Source: Shewanella glacialimarina
GTDB lineage: Bacteria; Pseudomonadota; Gammaproteobacteria; Enterobacterales; Shewanellaceae
Direction: 5' to 3'
NCBI RefSeq assembly: GCF_020511155.1
Contig: NZ_CP041216.1
Coordinates: 186,001-250,000 of the forward strand
Length of the DNA: 64,000 nucleotides
Notes under the pieces: model-generated
Seen by the model: only the letters and a program-made list of their open reading frames with translations
Database searches by the model: none
Told to the model about the DNA's origin: nothing
Made by a program: the position numbers and the translations under genes
Shown: piece by piece, positions 8,364-17,344 of the stretch
How positions within the stretch are numbered: the stretch's first letter is position 1
How the letters are laid out: the number at the start of each line of letters is the position of its first letter

Positions 8364-9383
8364 TTATGGATTAGTCGCCACAACAAAATCGCCATCGGCA
8401 ATAGTGCCATTAGTTACTGTCACTGCTTGTATATCGGCTTGGATAAAGAAAGGTAGCTCAACATCGTCTGGGTTGTTATTGGCATCAGGATCATCATTTT
8501 GAGCGACACAGGTGTAACCCACACTGTAGCTACCAGCAACGACGAAACCAAATTCATAGCCTTGGCCAATGACTTGGTTACTTTGATCCATAATATCGTT
8601 CACCCTTGCAGCGGCAATAGGCGCAATTTTTGGCGCCACAACGGCATCACTTCTAAAATCGCTCATATTATCAAGCGCAGTTGCATCGGAATATAAATAG
8701 ACGGCATGGCTAAAGATACTGCCACCGGCAGCAGTTTCGCACTGTGTCACAAGTTCTGATGGGATATTGCCTTTAATCGCGCCGACTTCTGCATTGTTAT
8801 ATAGCTGCACTGATGTTGGCTTTAGGGTCCAGTAGTCTTTATTTCCTTTAGGGTCTTGTAAGCCGCTATTTAAGTCAAATTCAGCAACAAAGCTATTGGT
8901 ACCGGCTGCAATAGTAAACTTCTTATTAAAAAATAAACGGCCAGTATCAGTATCGTCTGCACCAACACCGCCACAAGAGCCATTACTGTTGGTTGTTAAC
9001 CCATGGAGATTATCATCCATGGTTTTAACATAAGAGCTATCGGCATTTGGCGTTTCACTTCTTTGCATGTAAATACACATTTGGTATTCGCCAACAGGAA
9101 TACTTTGGCCGCTCACTAAGGTTTCAACTGCAGTACCTTGAAATTCGAGTAGATTGACTTGTTTTAATGCCCCATCGTCAGACACGTTAAATGAAATACT
9201 GCCAGTACTGCCTTTCAGTACCACTTGCTTAAAAGCGATAGTCACATCTTTAGCGTCACTTGGGTTATCTGACACGCCTAAGCTAAACACTCCCATTTGC
9301 TCCGCTGGGGTGTCGTCACCGCCGCCACAGGCGACAAGTAAGCTTGATAGGGAGAGCGCTATCAGGGTTTTCGCTGTTTTCAT
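8364..9383 (-). CDS. DUF4382 domain lipoprotein
   Basis: A 339-residue predicted lipoprotein. The signal ends in lipobox LLVACGGG (Cys about residue 19). A DUF4382-like beta-rich domain follows, with the pattern FSLGVSDNPSDAKDVTIAFKQV and LLEFQG..VETLVSGQSIPVGEY. A second half (about residues 200-339) includes the GYEFGFVVAGSYSVGYTC motif shared with the neighbouring paralogue. Two Cys in CGGVGAD and CETAAG may form a disulfide. It lies in tandem with a second DUF4382 lipoprotein about 510 bases upstream; the shared architecture suggests gene duplication. The cellular role is unknown. Confidence 0.8.
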   Translation of the reverse strand: MKTAKTLIALSLSSLLVACGGGDDTPAEQMGVFSLGVSDNPSDAKDVTIAFKQVVLKGSTGSISFNVSDDGALKQVNLLEFQGTAVETLVSGQSIPVGEYQMCIYMQRSETPNADSSYVKTMDDNLHGLTTNSNGSCGGVGADDTDTGRLFFNKKFTIAAGTNSFVAEFDLNSGLQDPKGNKDYWTLKPTSVQLYNNAEVGAIKGNIPSELVTQCETAAGGSIFSHAVYLYSDATALDNMSDFRSDAVVAPKIAPIAAARVNDIMDQSNQVIGQGYEFGFVVAGSYSVGYTCVAQNDDPDANNNPDDVELPFFIQADIQAVTVTNGTIADGDFVVATNP

Positions 9384-9896
9384 GATGGACCTTCTTATAA
9401 TTAGGGGGTGAGGTTGTCGTGTGGAAAAGTATAACTGATCATAAAAGTTAACTTACTGTATCGAGTATTACTCTATTTGCAAGTGTCAATATTTTGAAAT
9501 ATGTCAATAACTTAGCTATATATTGCGGCGTAAAGATAGATAGTTTTTTATTGTTATTAAAGTCATGGGGATAGAATTGTTTTTATCATTAGTCATGCAA
9601 ATAATCTCCAACATTAATGATCAAATACAATGAGGGTTGAATACTGTGTTTACGCACTGAAAACGGCTTTAGTGGCTTAGTGGCTTATCCGCATAAGTAT
9701 AAAGACTTAATTTGAGGGCTTGTATGGTCTATTCTATGCAGTTTTACAGTTGAGCTAAACTTAGCAGGGCTCAGCTTAAATTTTTTACATTTGTTTTATG
9801 TAATTGATTGTCCTATTAAATGATGATTTCTTCACTTGGTGCACAACATTTTCGGCGGAAGGCTCCCAAAGTAAGTAGGAGCCTGATTAATGTTAA
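9384..9896. other. Intergenic region between DUF4382 genes
   Basis: About 510 AT-rich bases. It should contain the promoter of the 8364-9383 gene. Apart from a short direct repeat TAGTGGCT near 9671-9686 and the hairpin near 9861, nothing is recognised. Confidence 0.4.
9861..9885 (-). terminator. Probable terminator hairpin
   Basis: Stem AGGCTCC / GGAGCCT, 12 bases after the stop of the gene ending at 9897. The T-run is weak, so this may be a 3'-end stabilising hairpin instead. Confidence 0.5.
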
Positions 9897-10889
9897 CTAG
9901 CCACCATGTCCTCCGTGATGGCCACCATTGCCGTTACCGCACTCATGTATTGTTTGTTGGCCGCCTAATGTTCCAGCCTCTATGGTAATTGAGCCCGAAT
10001 CTTTAAACATAACAAATAGGCCATTACTGATATCATCGGTGGTCGGGTCATCTAAATGGCCTAAACAGCTGTAACCAACCCGATAGTTCCCCTCAGGCAA
10101 GTAACCCATGGCAAAATGCCAATGACCGCCGCCATCTTGCAGCATCGGACTTACCGCCGTAGGTAATATAAAACTCACTGACGGGTTTGTTGTCATATCT
10201 GCCATTTGGTTAATATTGGTTACCGCTTCAGGGTACAAATAAGCTATATGATTAAATTGGCCACTAGCTGGGGTCAGATCTGAATAAGTTGTTTCACAAT
10301 CGGCAATCCATTGGGGATCTACCTCACCAAGTAAATGTCCCATCTGTCGATTATCGATTGACCACATGGCTTGATGGTTTAAGTAATATTGTCCCTGAAC
10401 CATAGATAAACCACGGTACAAATCAATTTCCATTGTGATGCTAAGGTGTTGGCCTGCAACTATCTCAAAATCCGCAACGGGGAGTTGTCCATTAGTCACA
10501 TGCAACCCGTGCCGCCCTTGTCCATCTTCGACAAAACAGCCATCATTACCATCACCTTGTTGAATGGTGACATAAGCATCATGAAATTGACCAGAGGGCA
10601 AGTCGATACTATCTACCATTAGATGACTATCCATGCCCTGGTAATCGAGTAGATTGAATGCCATGTTCTGTAAGTCGTGCCTGTGGATCACGCCCGCAGA
10701 ATCTGTCATCACTAACTCGCCCATGACCATACCCACATGGGTTACGCCAGCCATAGGTGAGTCGGAGATAGCGAGAGATAATTGCCCTTGTGACAGTTGC
10801 GGTGTTGTTGCCGTGCCATCACCATCATTTCCGCAAGCACTGAGCAATAAAACCGAGGATAACACCAAGATTGTTCTATTAATCGTCAT
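9897..10889 (-). CDS. DUF4382 domain lipoprotein with His/Gly-rich tail
   Basis: A 330-residue predicted lipoprotein paralogous to its downstream neighbour. Lipobox LLLSACGN (Cys about residue 19) is followed by the DUF4382-like pattern LSLAISDSPMAGVTHVGMVMGEL and LLDYQG..LMVDSIDLPSGQ. The second half carries FAMGYLPEGNYRVGYSC, matching the corresponding motif in the paralogue. The extreme C-terminus, ECGNGNGGHHGGHGG, is a His/Gly-rich tail absent from the neighbour and could bind a transition metal; that is inference from composition. Substrate or partner unknown. Confidence 0.78.
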   Translation of the reverse strand: MTINRTILVLSSVLLLSACGNDGDGTATTPQLSQGQLSLAISDSPMAGVTHVGMVMGELVMTDSAGVIHRHDLQNMAFNLLDYQGMDSHLMVDSIDLPSGQFHDAYVTIQQGDGNDGCFVEDGQGRHGLHVTNGQLPVADFEIVAGQHLSITMEIDLYRGLSMVQGQYYLNHQAMWSIDNRQMGHLLGEVDPQWIADCETTYSDLTPASGQFNHIAYLYPEAVTNINQMADMTTNPSVSFILPTAVSPMLQDGGGHWHFAMGYLPEGNYRVGYSCLGHLDDPTTDDISNGLFVMFKDSGSITIEAGTLGGQQTIHECGNGNGGHHGGHGG

Positions 10890-11807
10890 AAATCCGCCGT
10901 AATAATAGGGGGTACACTTGATGGTACTCCTTTTGGAGTAATCGATCTGTGATCCTGCACCATATTTAATATTGAGAAAATGACGAAGTTTAAAACGTGG
11001 TAAATATTTAAATAATTGATTTTTAATGGTTTTTGGTTCTTTCTTATGCTTTCAGCTTCTGGCGCATCAAGATACCTATATGTGAAATGACAATGATGAT
11101 TACTGAATATCTGAGTCTTCGACTTTAAAAAACTGACTCTTTCTGAAAGCTGTTTTAGTGTCCAGGGTGGATTCAAAACGGATATGTATTTGACCCCCAG
11201 TTTATTCAGACCGCTGATGGAGTAGTGCCATCCTACATAATCTTCAGCTTCGGCAGAGATTTAGCGGGGTCAGAGTAAATTTTAAGAAAGATAAGTTAAC
11301 CGTTCAGCTTTTATCTTTTTTTGTATCGCTTTTACCACCCCGCCGATAAAGCTAAATTGAATAAACAAAAATTATCGGTGCAGATGATACAACGAGTATC
11401 CAAAACAAAGATGTTTTGCTTAAAATCCCAGGAATGTGTTTGCCGCGTCTCGTTGGAACATCTATACATCGGCCTGCGGAAGGCAATAAGCACCCATGAA
11501 GTATTGGGCTAAGTTAATCGACCAAACTTGGACTAATATCTATATAGTTTGTTGGACATAATTAAAGTCCAGTCGTTGGTTCAAGGCCAATTTTCATAAA
11601 AATACACTTTCTAATCCCATTTTGTCCAAAATCCTGTTAGTGCTGGTAACACATGGGCAGTCTTTTTATGACGGTATGTATAGCATCTTATGCGAATTAA
11701 CTAATGTGAAACAAAGTTGCTCTTGCAAAAGCTACTGACTGGCTACAGGTAGAAATAGTCACTGACAATGTGCTTCGAAATGATATTACTGTGCCCCATA
11801 GGATTAT
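10890..11807. repeat. Gene-free region with structured repeat copy 2
   Basis: The 5' leader of the DUF4382 gene holds a TACTCC/GGAGTA hairpin (10925-10940). A repeat then spans about 11335-11640. Its folded core is 11378-11467, with outer stem 11378-11396 pairing to 11449-11467 and an inner CAAAACA/TGTTTTG hairpin whose loop has lost GGA. The downstream TTTTGTCCAAAA module is near 11622. This copy is the most diverged, yet CAACGAG/CTCGTTG pairs where other copies have CAGCGAG/CTCGCTG. A 63-codon open frame here is judged non-coding. Confidence 0.6.
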
Positions 11808-12368
11808 TTAAACTCCTCTGCCTTCAAGAAATAATCTTAAATGAGCCTCAACATTAAATGCTGGAATATCATCTCTTAGTCCAGATTGTTTAAACATCAG
11901 ATAAGTCGCGATAGGGCCAATGAATGATGTCAGTGTCAGCATTGGGTGTTCATCTTTTAGGTGGCCTTGTTGCTGATGAAAACCGACGAGTTGGATCATT
12001 TTTTGAATATTACTGAGTAAATTGGTCATCGCCTCTTTGACTTCTGGGTGGCGGGGGCTTTCCTGCAAGGTACGAAAAACCACATCTCCATGGGCCTCAA
12101 AAGTTGCAACATAAGCCGTCGCTAGCGAGGATAGATCAGCGAGTAGTACTCCGGTCATTTTAATGTTAGCCAAAGGTGTGTCAGCTAACTGATGATCGAC
12201 AGCTCTTGCGAATAGTCCCGCTTTACTACCGTAACGGCGAAATAGTGTGGCCTCGTTTATACCTGCTATCTTGGCAATTGCTTTTGTTGTTGTACCCACG
12301 TAACCATGGGTCATCCAGTCATGGATTACGGTTTCAAATAGTTTTACTTCATCAATTTTTTTTGGCAT
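11808..12368 (-). CDS. TetR family transcriptional regulator
   Basis: A 186-residue TetR-type repressor. The start at 12368 has GGAGG 5 bases upstream; an upstream extension in frame lacks this and would read through the operators. The N-terminal helix-turn-helix is clear: TTTKAIAKIAGINEATLFRRYGSKAGLF. The C-terminal ligand domain is variable and its inducer cannot be guessed. It is divergent from a nitroreductase-like membrane protein, and two matching palindromes lie in the 107-base gap, so it probably controls both itself and that gene. Confidence 0.85.
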   Translation of the reverse strand: MPKKIDEVKLFETVIHDWMTHGYVGTTTKAIAKIAGINEATLFRRYGSKAGLFARAVDHQLADTPLANIKMTGVLLADLSSLATAYVATFEAHGDVVFRTLQESPRHPEVKEAMTNLLSNIQKMIQLVGFHQQQGHLKDEHPMLTLTSFIGPIATYLMFKQSGLRDDIPAFNVEAHLRLFLEGRGV

Positions 12369-12402
12369 GTGCCCTCCAGCAGATCGGTGGCAGTATAAAT
12401 TA

Positions 12403-12420
12403 TGCGAGTACATACTTGCA
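12403..12420. promoter_or_regulatory. Candidate TetR operator 1
   Basis: Palindrome TGCGAGTACATACTTGCA of 18 bases, seven of nine positions per arm symmetrical or better. Same half-site as operator 2, centred 40 bases away. Confidence 0.6.
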
Positions 12421-12442
12421 AAAAAGAATATCCCTGCCATAA

Positions 12443-12460
12443 TGCAAGCGATCACTTGCA
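12443..12460. promoter_or_regulatory. Candidate TetR operator 2
   Basis: Palindrome TGCAAGCGATCACTTGCA, ending 15 bases before the ATG of the nitroreductase-like gene. Both operators fit TGCRAGYNNNNACTTGCA or nearly so; the 40-base spacing puts them on the same face of the helix. Confidence 0.62.
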
Positions 12461-12475
12461 TATAGAGGCGTAATC

Positions 12476-13669
12476 ATGACAGCAGTAACCAGACCTAGAA
12501 AATCAGACATTATTTATAAAAGTCTTGGTGCCAATGAGCAGGCGATCATCGACAAAGTCGCTATTCCTTGGTTACGCAGGCTGCTTATTCACGCGGTTGC
12601 GCAAAAGATGAAACTGCAATTTACCGGTTGGTTACAGTATTTGATGCTAGTGCCTGCAACGCTGGGGCTATTTATATTTGTTGGGTTATTATATTTATTG
12701 GGTTTGAATACCCTTGCCAATGTGCTGTTGGTGTTACCGCTGTTGTTGTTAACCATTATTGTGTTTGATGTGATTACATCTCGATTTCACATTCGTTTTC
12801 CTGAAGCACTACCAAAGCCAAGAACTGAGGATGTGTTTACCTTAATAAAACAGCGACGTTCATGTCGCTCTTACCAGATTCGCAAGTTAACCTCTGAGCA
12901 TGCTCAGGGGTTGGCACAGTCGGTTAGCACGCATTTGAATGCACCCAGATTAGGTAATGTGCCTATTCGTTTAGAATGGGTTGAAGCACCTATCACCGTG
13001 TGGCCAGTTGTGAATGCTCGTCACTTTTTAGTGGCTATTGCGCCAGCAGAATACGATAGAAGTGCGATTTTAGATATTGGCCGAAGCTTGCAAAAAATCG
13101 TTATTGATGCGACTAAAATGGGACTGGGTACTTGTTGGATTGGTCCTGGGGCCGATCATGTCAGTGTCAAATCGCATCTTGGAGATCGTTTTAATGCAGA
13201 TAAGGATGCCATTATTTGCCTGTGTGCGGTGGGTTACCCAAGCGGGTATATTCCTTTATTTATTCGCATATTCAACGCTCAGTTTCATAAGCGTTTACCT
13301 TTGTCAGCGTTATTTTTTGCCGATACAGAAATGTCACAACCGCTTGATATGAAAATACAACCTTGGTCTGACTTTGCTGCTTGTTTTGAAAGCTGCCAAT
13401 GGGCACCATCCTCTTATAATGGCCAAACCACTCGATGTGTAGCAAAGCAGATGCCTGAGGGTTTTCAGGTTGATTTTTATGCCGTGACTTCATCGCGCTA
13501 TTACGCCGCCGTAGCCATTGGTATTTGGTGCGGCAATTGGGAGATGGGTATCGATGCCTTAGAAATGAAAGGTCACTTTATTCAGCAAACAGAGCTAAAC
13601 GGCAAAAGTGATCACGGCCATGAAAAACTGCCACACTATGATATTAGTTGGGTTAGCGATATTAGTTAG
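12476..13669 (+). CDS. Membrane-anchored nitroreductase-like protein (TM1586 type)
   Basis: A 397-residue protein. An N-terminal polar segment is followed by two membrane helices at about residues 54-100, then a nitroreductase-fold region opening TLIKQRRSCRSYQIRKLTSEH, the FMN-binding Arg pattern of the family. The segment MGLGTCWIGPGADH and a second lobe (WAPSSYNGQTTRC) suggest the two-repeat TM1586-type arrangement within one chain. An FMN-dependent NAD(P)H oxidoreductase activity is likely but the substrate is unknown. Divergent TetR gene and operators point to induction by a small molecule. Confidence 0.7.
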   Translation: MTAVTRPRKSDIIYKSLGANEQAIIDKVAIPWLRRLLIHAVAQKMKLQFTGWLQYLMLVPATLGLFIFVGLLYLLGLNTLANVLLVLPLLLLTIIVFDVITSRFHIRFPEALPKPRTEDVFTLIKQRRSCRSYQIRKLTSEHAQGLAQSVSTHLNAPRLGNVPIRLEWVEAPITVWPVVNARHFLVAIAPAEYDRSAILDIGRSLQKIVIDATKMGLGTCWIGPGADHVSVKSHLGDRFNADKDAIICLCAVGYPSGYIPLFIRIFNAQFHKRLPLSALFFADTEMSQPLDMKIQPWSDFAACFESCQWAPSSYNGQTTRCVAKQMPEGFQVDFYAVTSSRYYAAVAIGIWCGNWEMGIDALEMKGHFIQQTELNGKSDHGHEKLPHYDISWVSDIS

Positions 13670-13687
13670 GTCAGTCGACAAACTAGC

Positions 13688-13715
13688 ATATTGGCTTATT
13701 TGAATGAGCCAATAT
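13688..13715 (+). other. Inverted repeat downstream of nitroreductase-like gene
   Basis: ATATTGGCT / AGCCAATAT, 9-base perfect arms, 19 bases after the stop. No T-run follows, so intrinsic termination is doubtful. Confidence 0.35.
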
Positions 13716-13834
13716 AACGACATTAGTGATTTATGATGGCCTGCTAGGCAAAATATATATCCACTTATTCCAGGTGCTTAGTGAGATAATCAGTGATATT
13801 GTGATGCTTTGTATTTGGCGACATTTTAGGCATT

Positions 13835-14347
13835 ATGATTAAATATTTAATGGACTACCTGCGCATTATTTTATTTGTGTGTGGGGTATTAATTGGTATT
13901 CAGGTTCCCGGTTTTGTTGATCAATATGGGCAACGTCTTGAGGCGCATCAATTAGAAGCTAAATTGAGTTTGGCTGAGTTTCAGCGCGATGCAGATCGCT
14001 TTTTTGGTGGCGATTTTAATAAACTGATTAGCCACTACCGGCAAAACAATGATCCGGTTGTTAATGCTGGTGGTGAAAGTATTGAGTCTATTTATCAACG
14101 TTATGTGTTGTTAACTGAGGCGCTTACTCAGTTCCGCCAACACAGTTACAGCCCCTATCAACAGCTTATTCTAGCACCACAACAGGACATTCAAGTTGAG
14201 GTATGGAAAAACTATTCACATGTGATTTTATTAAAACCTGAGGCGATTGCTATAGGCATGTTGCTAGGGCTGTTGTTTGCTGTGCTATGTGAATCTATAT
14301 TATCGATTTTGTACTTGGGTTGCCGTAAGGTGTTTGTGTCAAATTGA
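13835..14347 (+). CDS. DUF2937 family membrane protein
   Basis: A 170-residue protein with one membrane helix near each end (about residues 8-28 and 135-160) and a helical, charged middle of about 105 residues likely in the periplasm. The opening pattern LRIILFVCGVLIGIQVPGFVDQYGQRLEAH and the AL..F..FRGG-like DRFFGGDF segment resemble DUF2937 proteins. No enzymatic motif is visible. It stands alone between a nitroreductase-like gene and a convergent HutD-like gene. Confidence 0.65.
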   Translation: MIKYLMDYLRIILFVCGVLIGIQVPGFVDQYGQRLEAHQLEAKLSLAEFQRDADRFFGGDFNKLISHYRQNNDPVVNAGGESIESIYQRYVLLTEALTQFRQHSYSPYQQLILAPQQDIQVEVWKNYSHVILLKPEAIAIGMLLGLLFAVLCESILSILYLGCRKVFVSN

Positions 14348-14467
14348 GTCTTGCCTAAGTTAGCTCTTCATCACCTAATAAGATCTAAAACTTAGCCTGT
14401 CAGTAAATTAAAGCGCTTCTTATCAGCCATGGATAACATTTTTGCCTTAATGAAGCTGAGATTAGCG

Positions 14468-15073
14468 CTAATTGGCACAGTTAAGTAGTTGGATAATGAT
14501 AACGGGAGTCATCTGGTTAAAAGACCATTGACGAATGATATCGCTTGAAACGGCTAACAAATCATATTGGGCGATTGAGTAGTGCTTAGATGTTTCATCT
14601 TGGTACTCAGCATCGGCTAAAAATAACACCATTAAGTCCCCTTGAAGCGCGGGGAAATGACCTGTGAGTAATTGACATTGGGTAACCACGGCTTGGTATT
14701 TCCCTCTACGAACCATGACGTTAAAATCTAACACCAGTGAACCAATAAGTTCACTGTTAATAGACCATTCGCCTTTAAAAGCATAAGGCCTACTTGTTTG
14801 GCTTAAGTCTATTGCAGGACGGCTAGCTGAAGGCTTGTTAGTCGCAGAGTTATCAGTAAAAGTTAGCCTTAACCCGTTACCTTCAAGTAGTGATAAGTGA
14901 CGATCGATACCCTTAAATATTGAAAAAGGTCCATTGGTTTGTACTCTTGCCATGCTGATCCGTACATCAAAGTTATCTAGATCAGCATCTAGGGGCCAAA
15001 TATAGCGCTGAAATGTACTGCCTAAGCCATTTTTCCACGGTGTTGCCTGGCATTGACTGAATTTGAATAGCAT
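14468..15073 (-). CDS. HutD/Ves family cupin-like protein
   Basis: A 201-residue protein of the HutD/Ves family. Diagnostic segments are TPWKNGLGST near residue 12, WRxS-like FDVRISMARVQTNGPFSIF, and GIDRHLSLLEGNGLRL. The fold is a bicupin. HutD proteins accompany histidine-use genes and Ves responds to cold in E. coli, but no hut gene is nearby here, so the role stays open. Length is typical for the family. A standalone gene divergent from the EIIC-EAL gene. Confidence 0.78.
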   Translation of the reverse strand: MLFKFSQCQATPWKNGLGSTFQRYIWPLDADLDNFDVRISMARVQTNGPFSIFKGIDRHLSLLEGNGLRLTFTDNSATNKPSASRPAIDLSQTSRPYAFKGEWSINSELIGSLVLDFNVMVRRGKYQAVVTQCQLLTGHFPALQGDLMVLFLADAEYQDETSKHYSIAQYDLLAVSSDIIRQWSFNQMTPVIIIQLLNCAN

Positions 15074-15195
15074 TTTAGTCGGCTTATGTTGCTTGGGTAG
15101 AGCTTCAAAATAGGCGTAAATCTTTGTCTGTACAAGTTGCTATTGAAATATAAGTAATCTGCGTTATTATCAATAAATCGCCATGTTAAATTTAA

Positions 15196-17238
15196 GTGTT
15201 TTTATTGTTAACATCTCTTTTCGAATCTCGCAGATTTCAACGTTTAGCAAGCTTGAATCAAACCGTGCTTATCCTGTCTATGCGCGAAGGCTTTATTGCA
15301 CTTATTCCTTTTTTTGTAATTTCTTCGTTAGCTTTTATGCTGATCGGATTACAGTCTTTGTTGCCCGGTTTTGCGGGTAAAATAGCTGTTTTTTCTGCTT
15401 TGGACACAAGTCACAGCTTAATTATGGCCATCTCACCTTTAGCAATTGTGATTTCGCTAAGTTACCACCTTTCTAAAAATTTAAGAGTTAACACTATAGT
15501 GGGCAGTATTTTGGCTTGCTTGTGTTTTATTACTCACAGTAATTATCTGATTAAAAGTGACTCTGGCTATATGCTAAGCTCTGTTTGGCCTAACTTTTAC
15601 TCCATAGTTATTCCACTGTTGGTGCCCTATTTAGTGCGTTTTTTTCTTGGTTTTAATGGGTTGAAGCTGGTTAGAGCATCAGTGGCAAGCTCATTTTTAA
15701 TGAAGCACTTAAATCTTATTCTGCCTTTCTTTTTAGTGTACCTCACGCTGTACTTAGTTTTACCGATTATGGATTTGTTGATTGGTGATTTGACTGCTAA
15801 CTTGGTGACCTTTGTGACTGGATTGTCATTAGAGGTGCAAGGCTTTATCCGGATGTTAATCATACATAGCCTTTGGTTTATCGGGGTGCATGGTGATAAC
15901 ACTTACTTAAGTCTTTTTTCAAATGTGCTGATGTCAGAATCTTTTGTTGCGGGCTTATCTTTAAACAGTTTTTACAACAACTTTGTTATTGTGGGGGGCT
16001 CAGGCTGTTTATTGTCTTTGGTGATTGCAACCTTGTGGCGTGGTCGTTCGTTACAAGAGTTAACGCTGATGAAAGTGTCTTTGCCTTTTAACATGTTTAA
16101 CTTCTGTGAGCTAATAGTGTACGCATTGCCGATTGTGTTTAATCCGGTTTACTTAATTCCCTTTATTTTGGCGCCAGCGGTTAATTTTATTATTTCATAT
16201 TGGGTACTTGGTTTAGGTTTCATTGAATTTACCTCTCAAGAAATATCTTGGATGACCCCGGTGTTTTTGAACAGCTGGTTAATCAGTGGTGACATTAAGG
16301 CTGTGCTATATCAGGCCTGTTTAATTGTGTTGAATGTGTTTATTTATCTGCCATTTGTGTTGTTTTCCAGCAGATTTGCCAATAATGCCAACTTAATAGA
16401 AAAGCTCAGTCATAAATTAAAATTTACTGATATCCATCAATTAGATGCAGAAGCTCGATACAGCTCTGAGCAGCGAGATTCAATTATTCATATTACAGAA
16501 TTGAATCAAGTATTACACCAGATTGACAATGGTAAGTTGATTTTATATTACCAACCTAAAGTGGATATAAATCAGCGTAAGGTAATCGGCTTTGAGGCGC
16601 TGCTGAGACTGGAAAATAACCTGGGTGAAATTTCTGGCCCCTGGTTTATGGATATTCTTGAACGCAATAATTTAGTGTCGATGATCGATTTCTGGGTGGT
16701 CAATAGAATTAAACATGACCTCAAAAAGCTGGCAGAAAATAGTATTAGGCCTTTTGTGTCGATTAATCTTCACCCTTTGTCGTTATTAGAAGCCTCAATT
16801 ATACAGGGATTAGATGAACTCAATCGTTTGTATCCACAACAGATACAGTTAGAGGTGTTAGAGTCTGGTTTTAAAGATGACAGTCCTCAGGCTTGGGCGA
16901 ATTTAGCGCAATTACAGCGCAAAGGTTTTAGTGTTGCCATTGATGACTTTGGCCGAGGGTTTTCTAACTTATCACGTTTAATTAAGTTATCCCCCAATGA
17001 TATAAAACTTGATCGCTCGATGTTATTGGCGACAGATTCAGCCGACGGGTTACTGTTATATAAGCATATGGCGGCTTTATGTTCCGAATTAGGTTATCAA
17101 TTAGTTGCTGAGGGCGTTGAAACCGAGGCTGAATTAGCGATTGTACGACAAGCGGGAGTGTATTGTGTACAAGGTTGGTTTTTTGCTAAAGCTATGCCAA
17201 TAAATGAAGCTATGGCGTATCAATTTCCGCCAGAGTGA
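15196..17238 (+). CDS. PTS EIIC-like membrane domain fused to EAL phosphodiesterase
   Basis: A 680-residue fusion. Residues of about 25-400 form a ten-helix EIIC-type sugar channel of the lactose/cellobiose class (MREGFIALIPFFVISSLAFML; GVHGDNT). Residues of about 430-675 form an EAL domain that would cleave c-di-GMP to pGpG. Its key residues are present: EALLR, the Asn of SINLHP, LEVLES, IDDFGRG, KLDRS, EGVET and QGWFFAKAMP. No EIIA or EIIB is adjacent, so the EIIC part is more likely a sugar sensor than a transporter. Starts at GTG 15196 with a poor Shine-Dalgarno; the exact start is uncertain. Confidence 0.85.
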   Translation: MFLLLTSLFESRRFQRLASLNQTVLILSMREGFIALIPFFVISSLAFMLIGLQSLLPGFAGKIAVFSALDTSHSLIMAISPLAIVISLSYHLSKNLRVNTIVGSILACLCFITHSNYLIKSDSGYMLSSVWPNFYSIVIPLLVPYLVRFFLGFNGLKLVRASVASSFLMKHLNLILPFFLVYLTLYLVLPIMDLLIGDLTANLVTFVTGLSLEVQGFIRMLIIHSLWFIGVHGDNTYLSLFSNVLMSESFVAGLSLNSFYNNFVIVGGSGCLLSLVIATLWRGRSLQELTLMKVSLPFNMFNFCELIVYALPIVFNPVYLIPFILAPAVNFIISYWVLGLGFIEFTSQEISWMTPVFLNSWLISGDIKAVLYQACLIVLNVFIYLPFVLFSSRFANNANLIEKLSHKLKFTDIHQLDAEARYSSEQRDSIIHITELNQVLHQIDNGKLILYYQPKVDINQRKVIGFEALLRLENNLGEISGPWFMDILERNNLVSMIDFWVVNRIKHDLKKLAENSIRPFVSINLHPLSLLEASIIQGLDELNRLYPQQIQLEVLESGFKDDSPQAWANLAQLQRKGFSVAIDDFGRGFSNLSRLIKLSPNDIKLDRSMLLATDSADGLLLYKHMAALCSELGYQLVAEGVETEAELAIVRQAGVYCVQGWFFAKAMPINEAMAYQFPPE

Positions 17239-17344
17239 GTATAAAACTAAACATAAATATAAGTATAAGAAGTGACTATTTATCGATTGTTGAATGCCGT
17301 TAATATTGCAACGGTCACGCTATATATGATCTAAGGGAGTTCAG

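Noticed and set aside
11321..11512. 63-codon open frame
   Set aside because: Entirely within repeat copy 2; other copies do not keep the frame.
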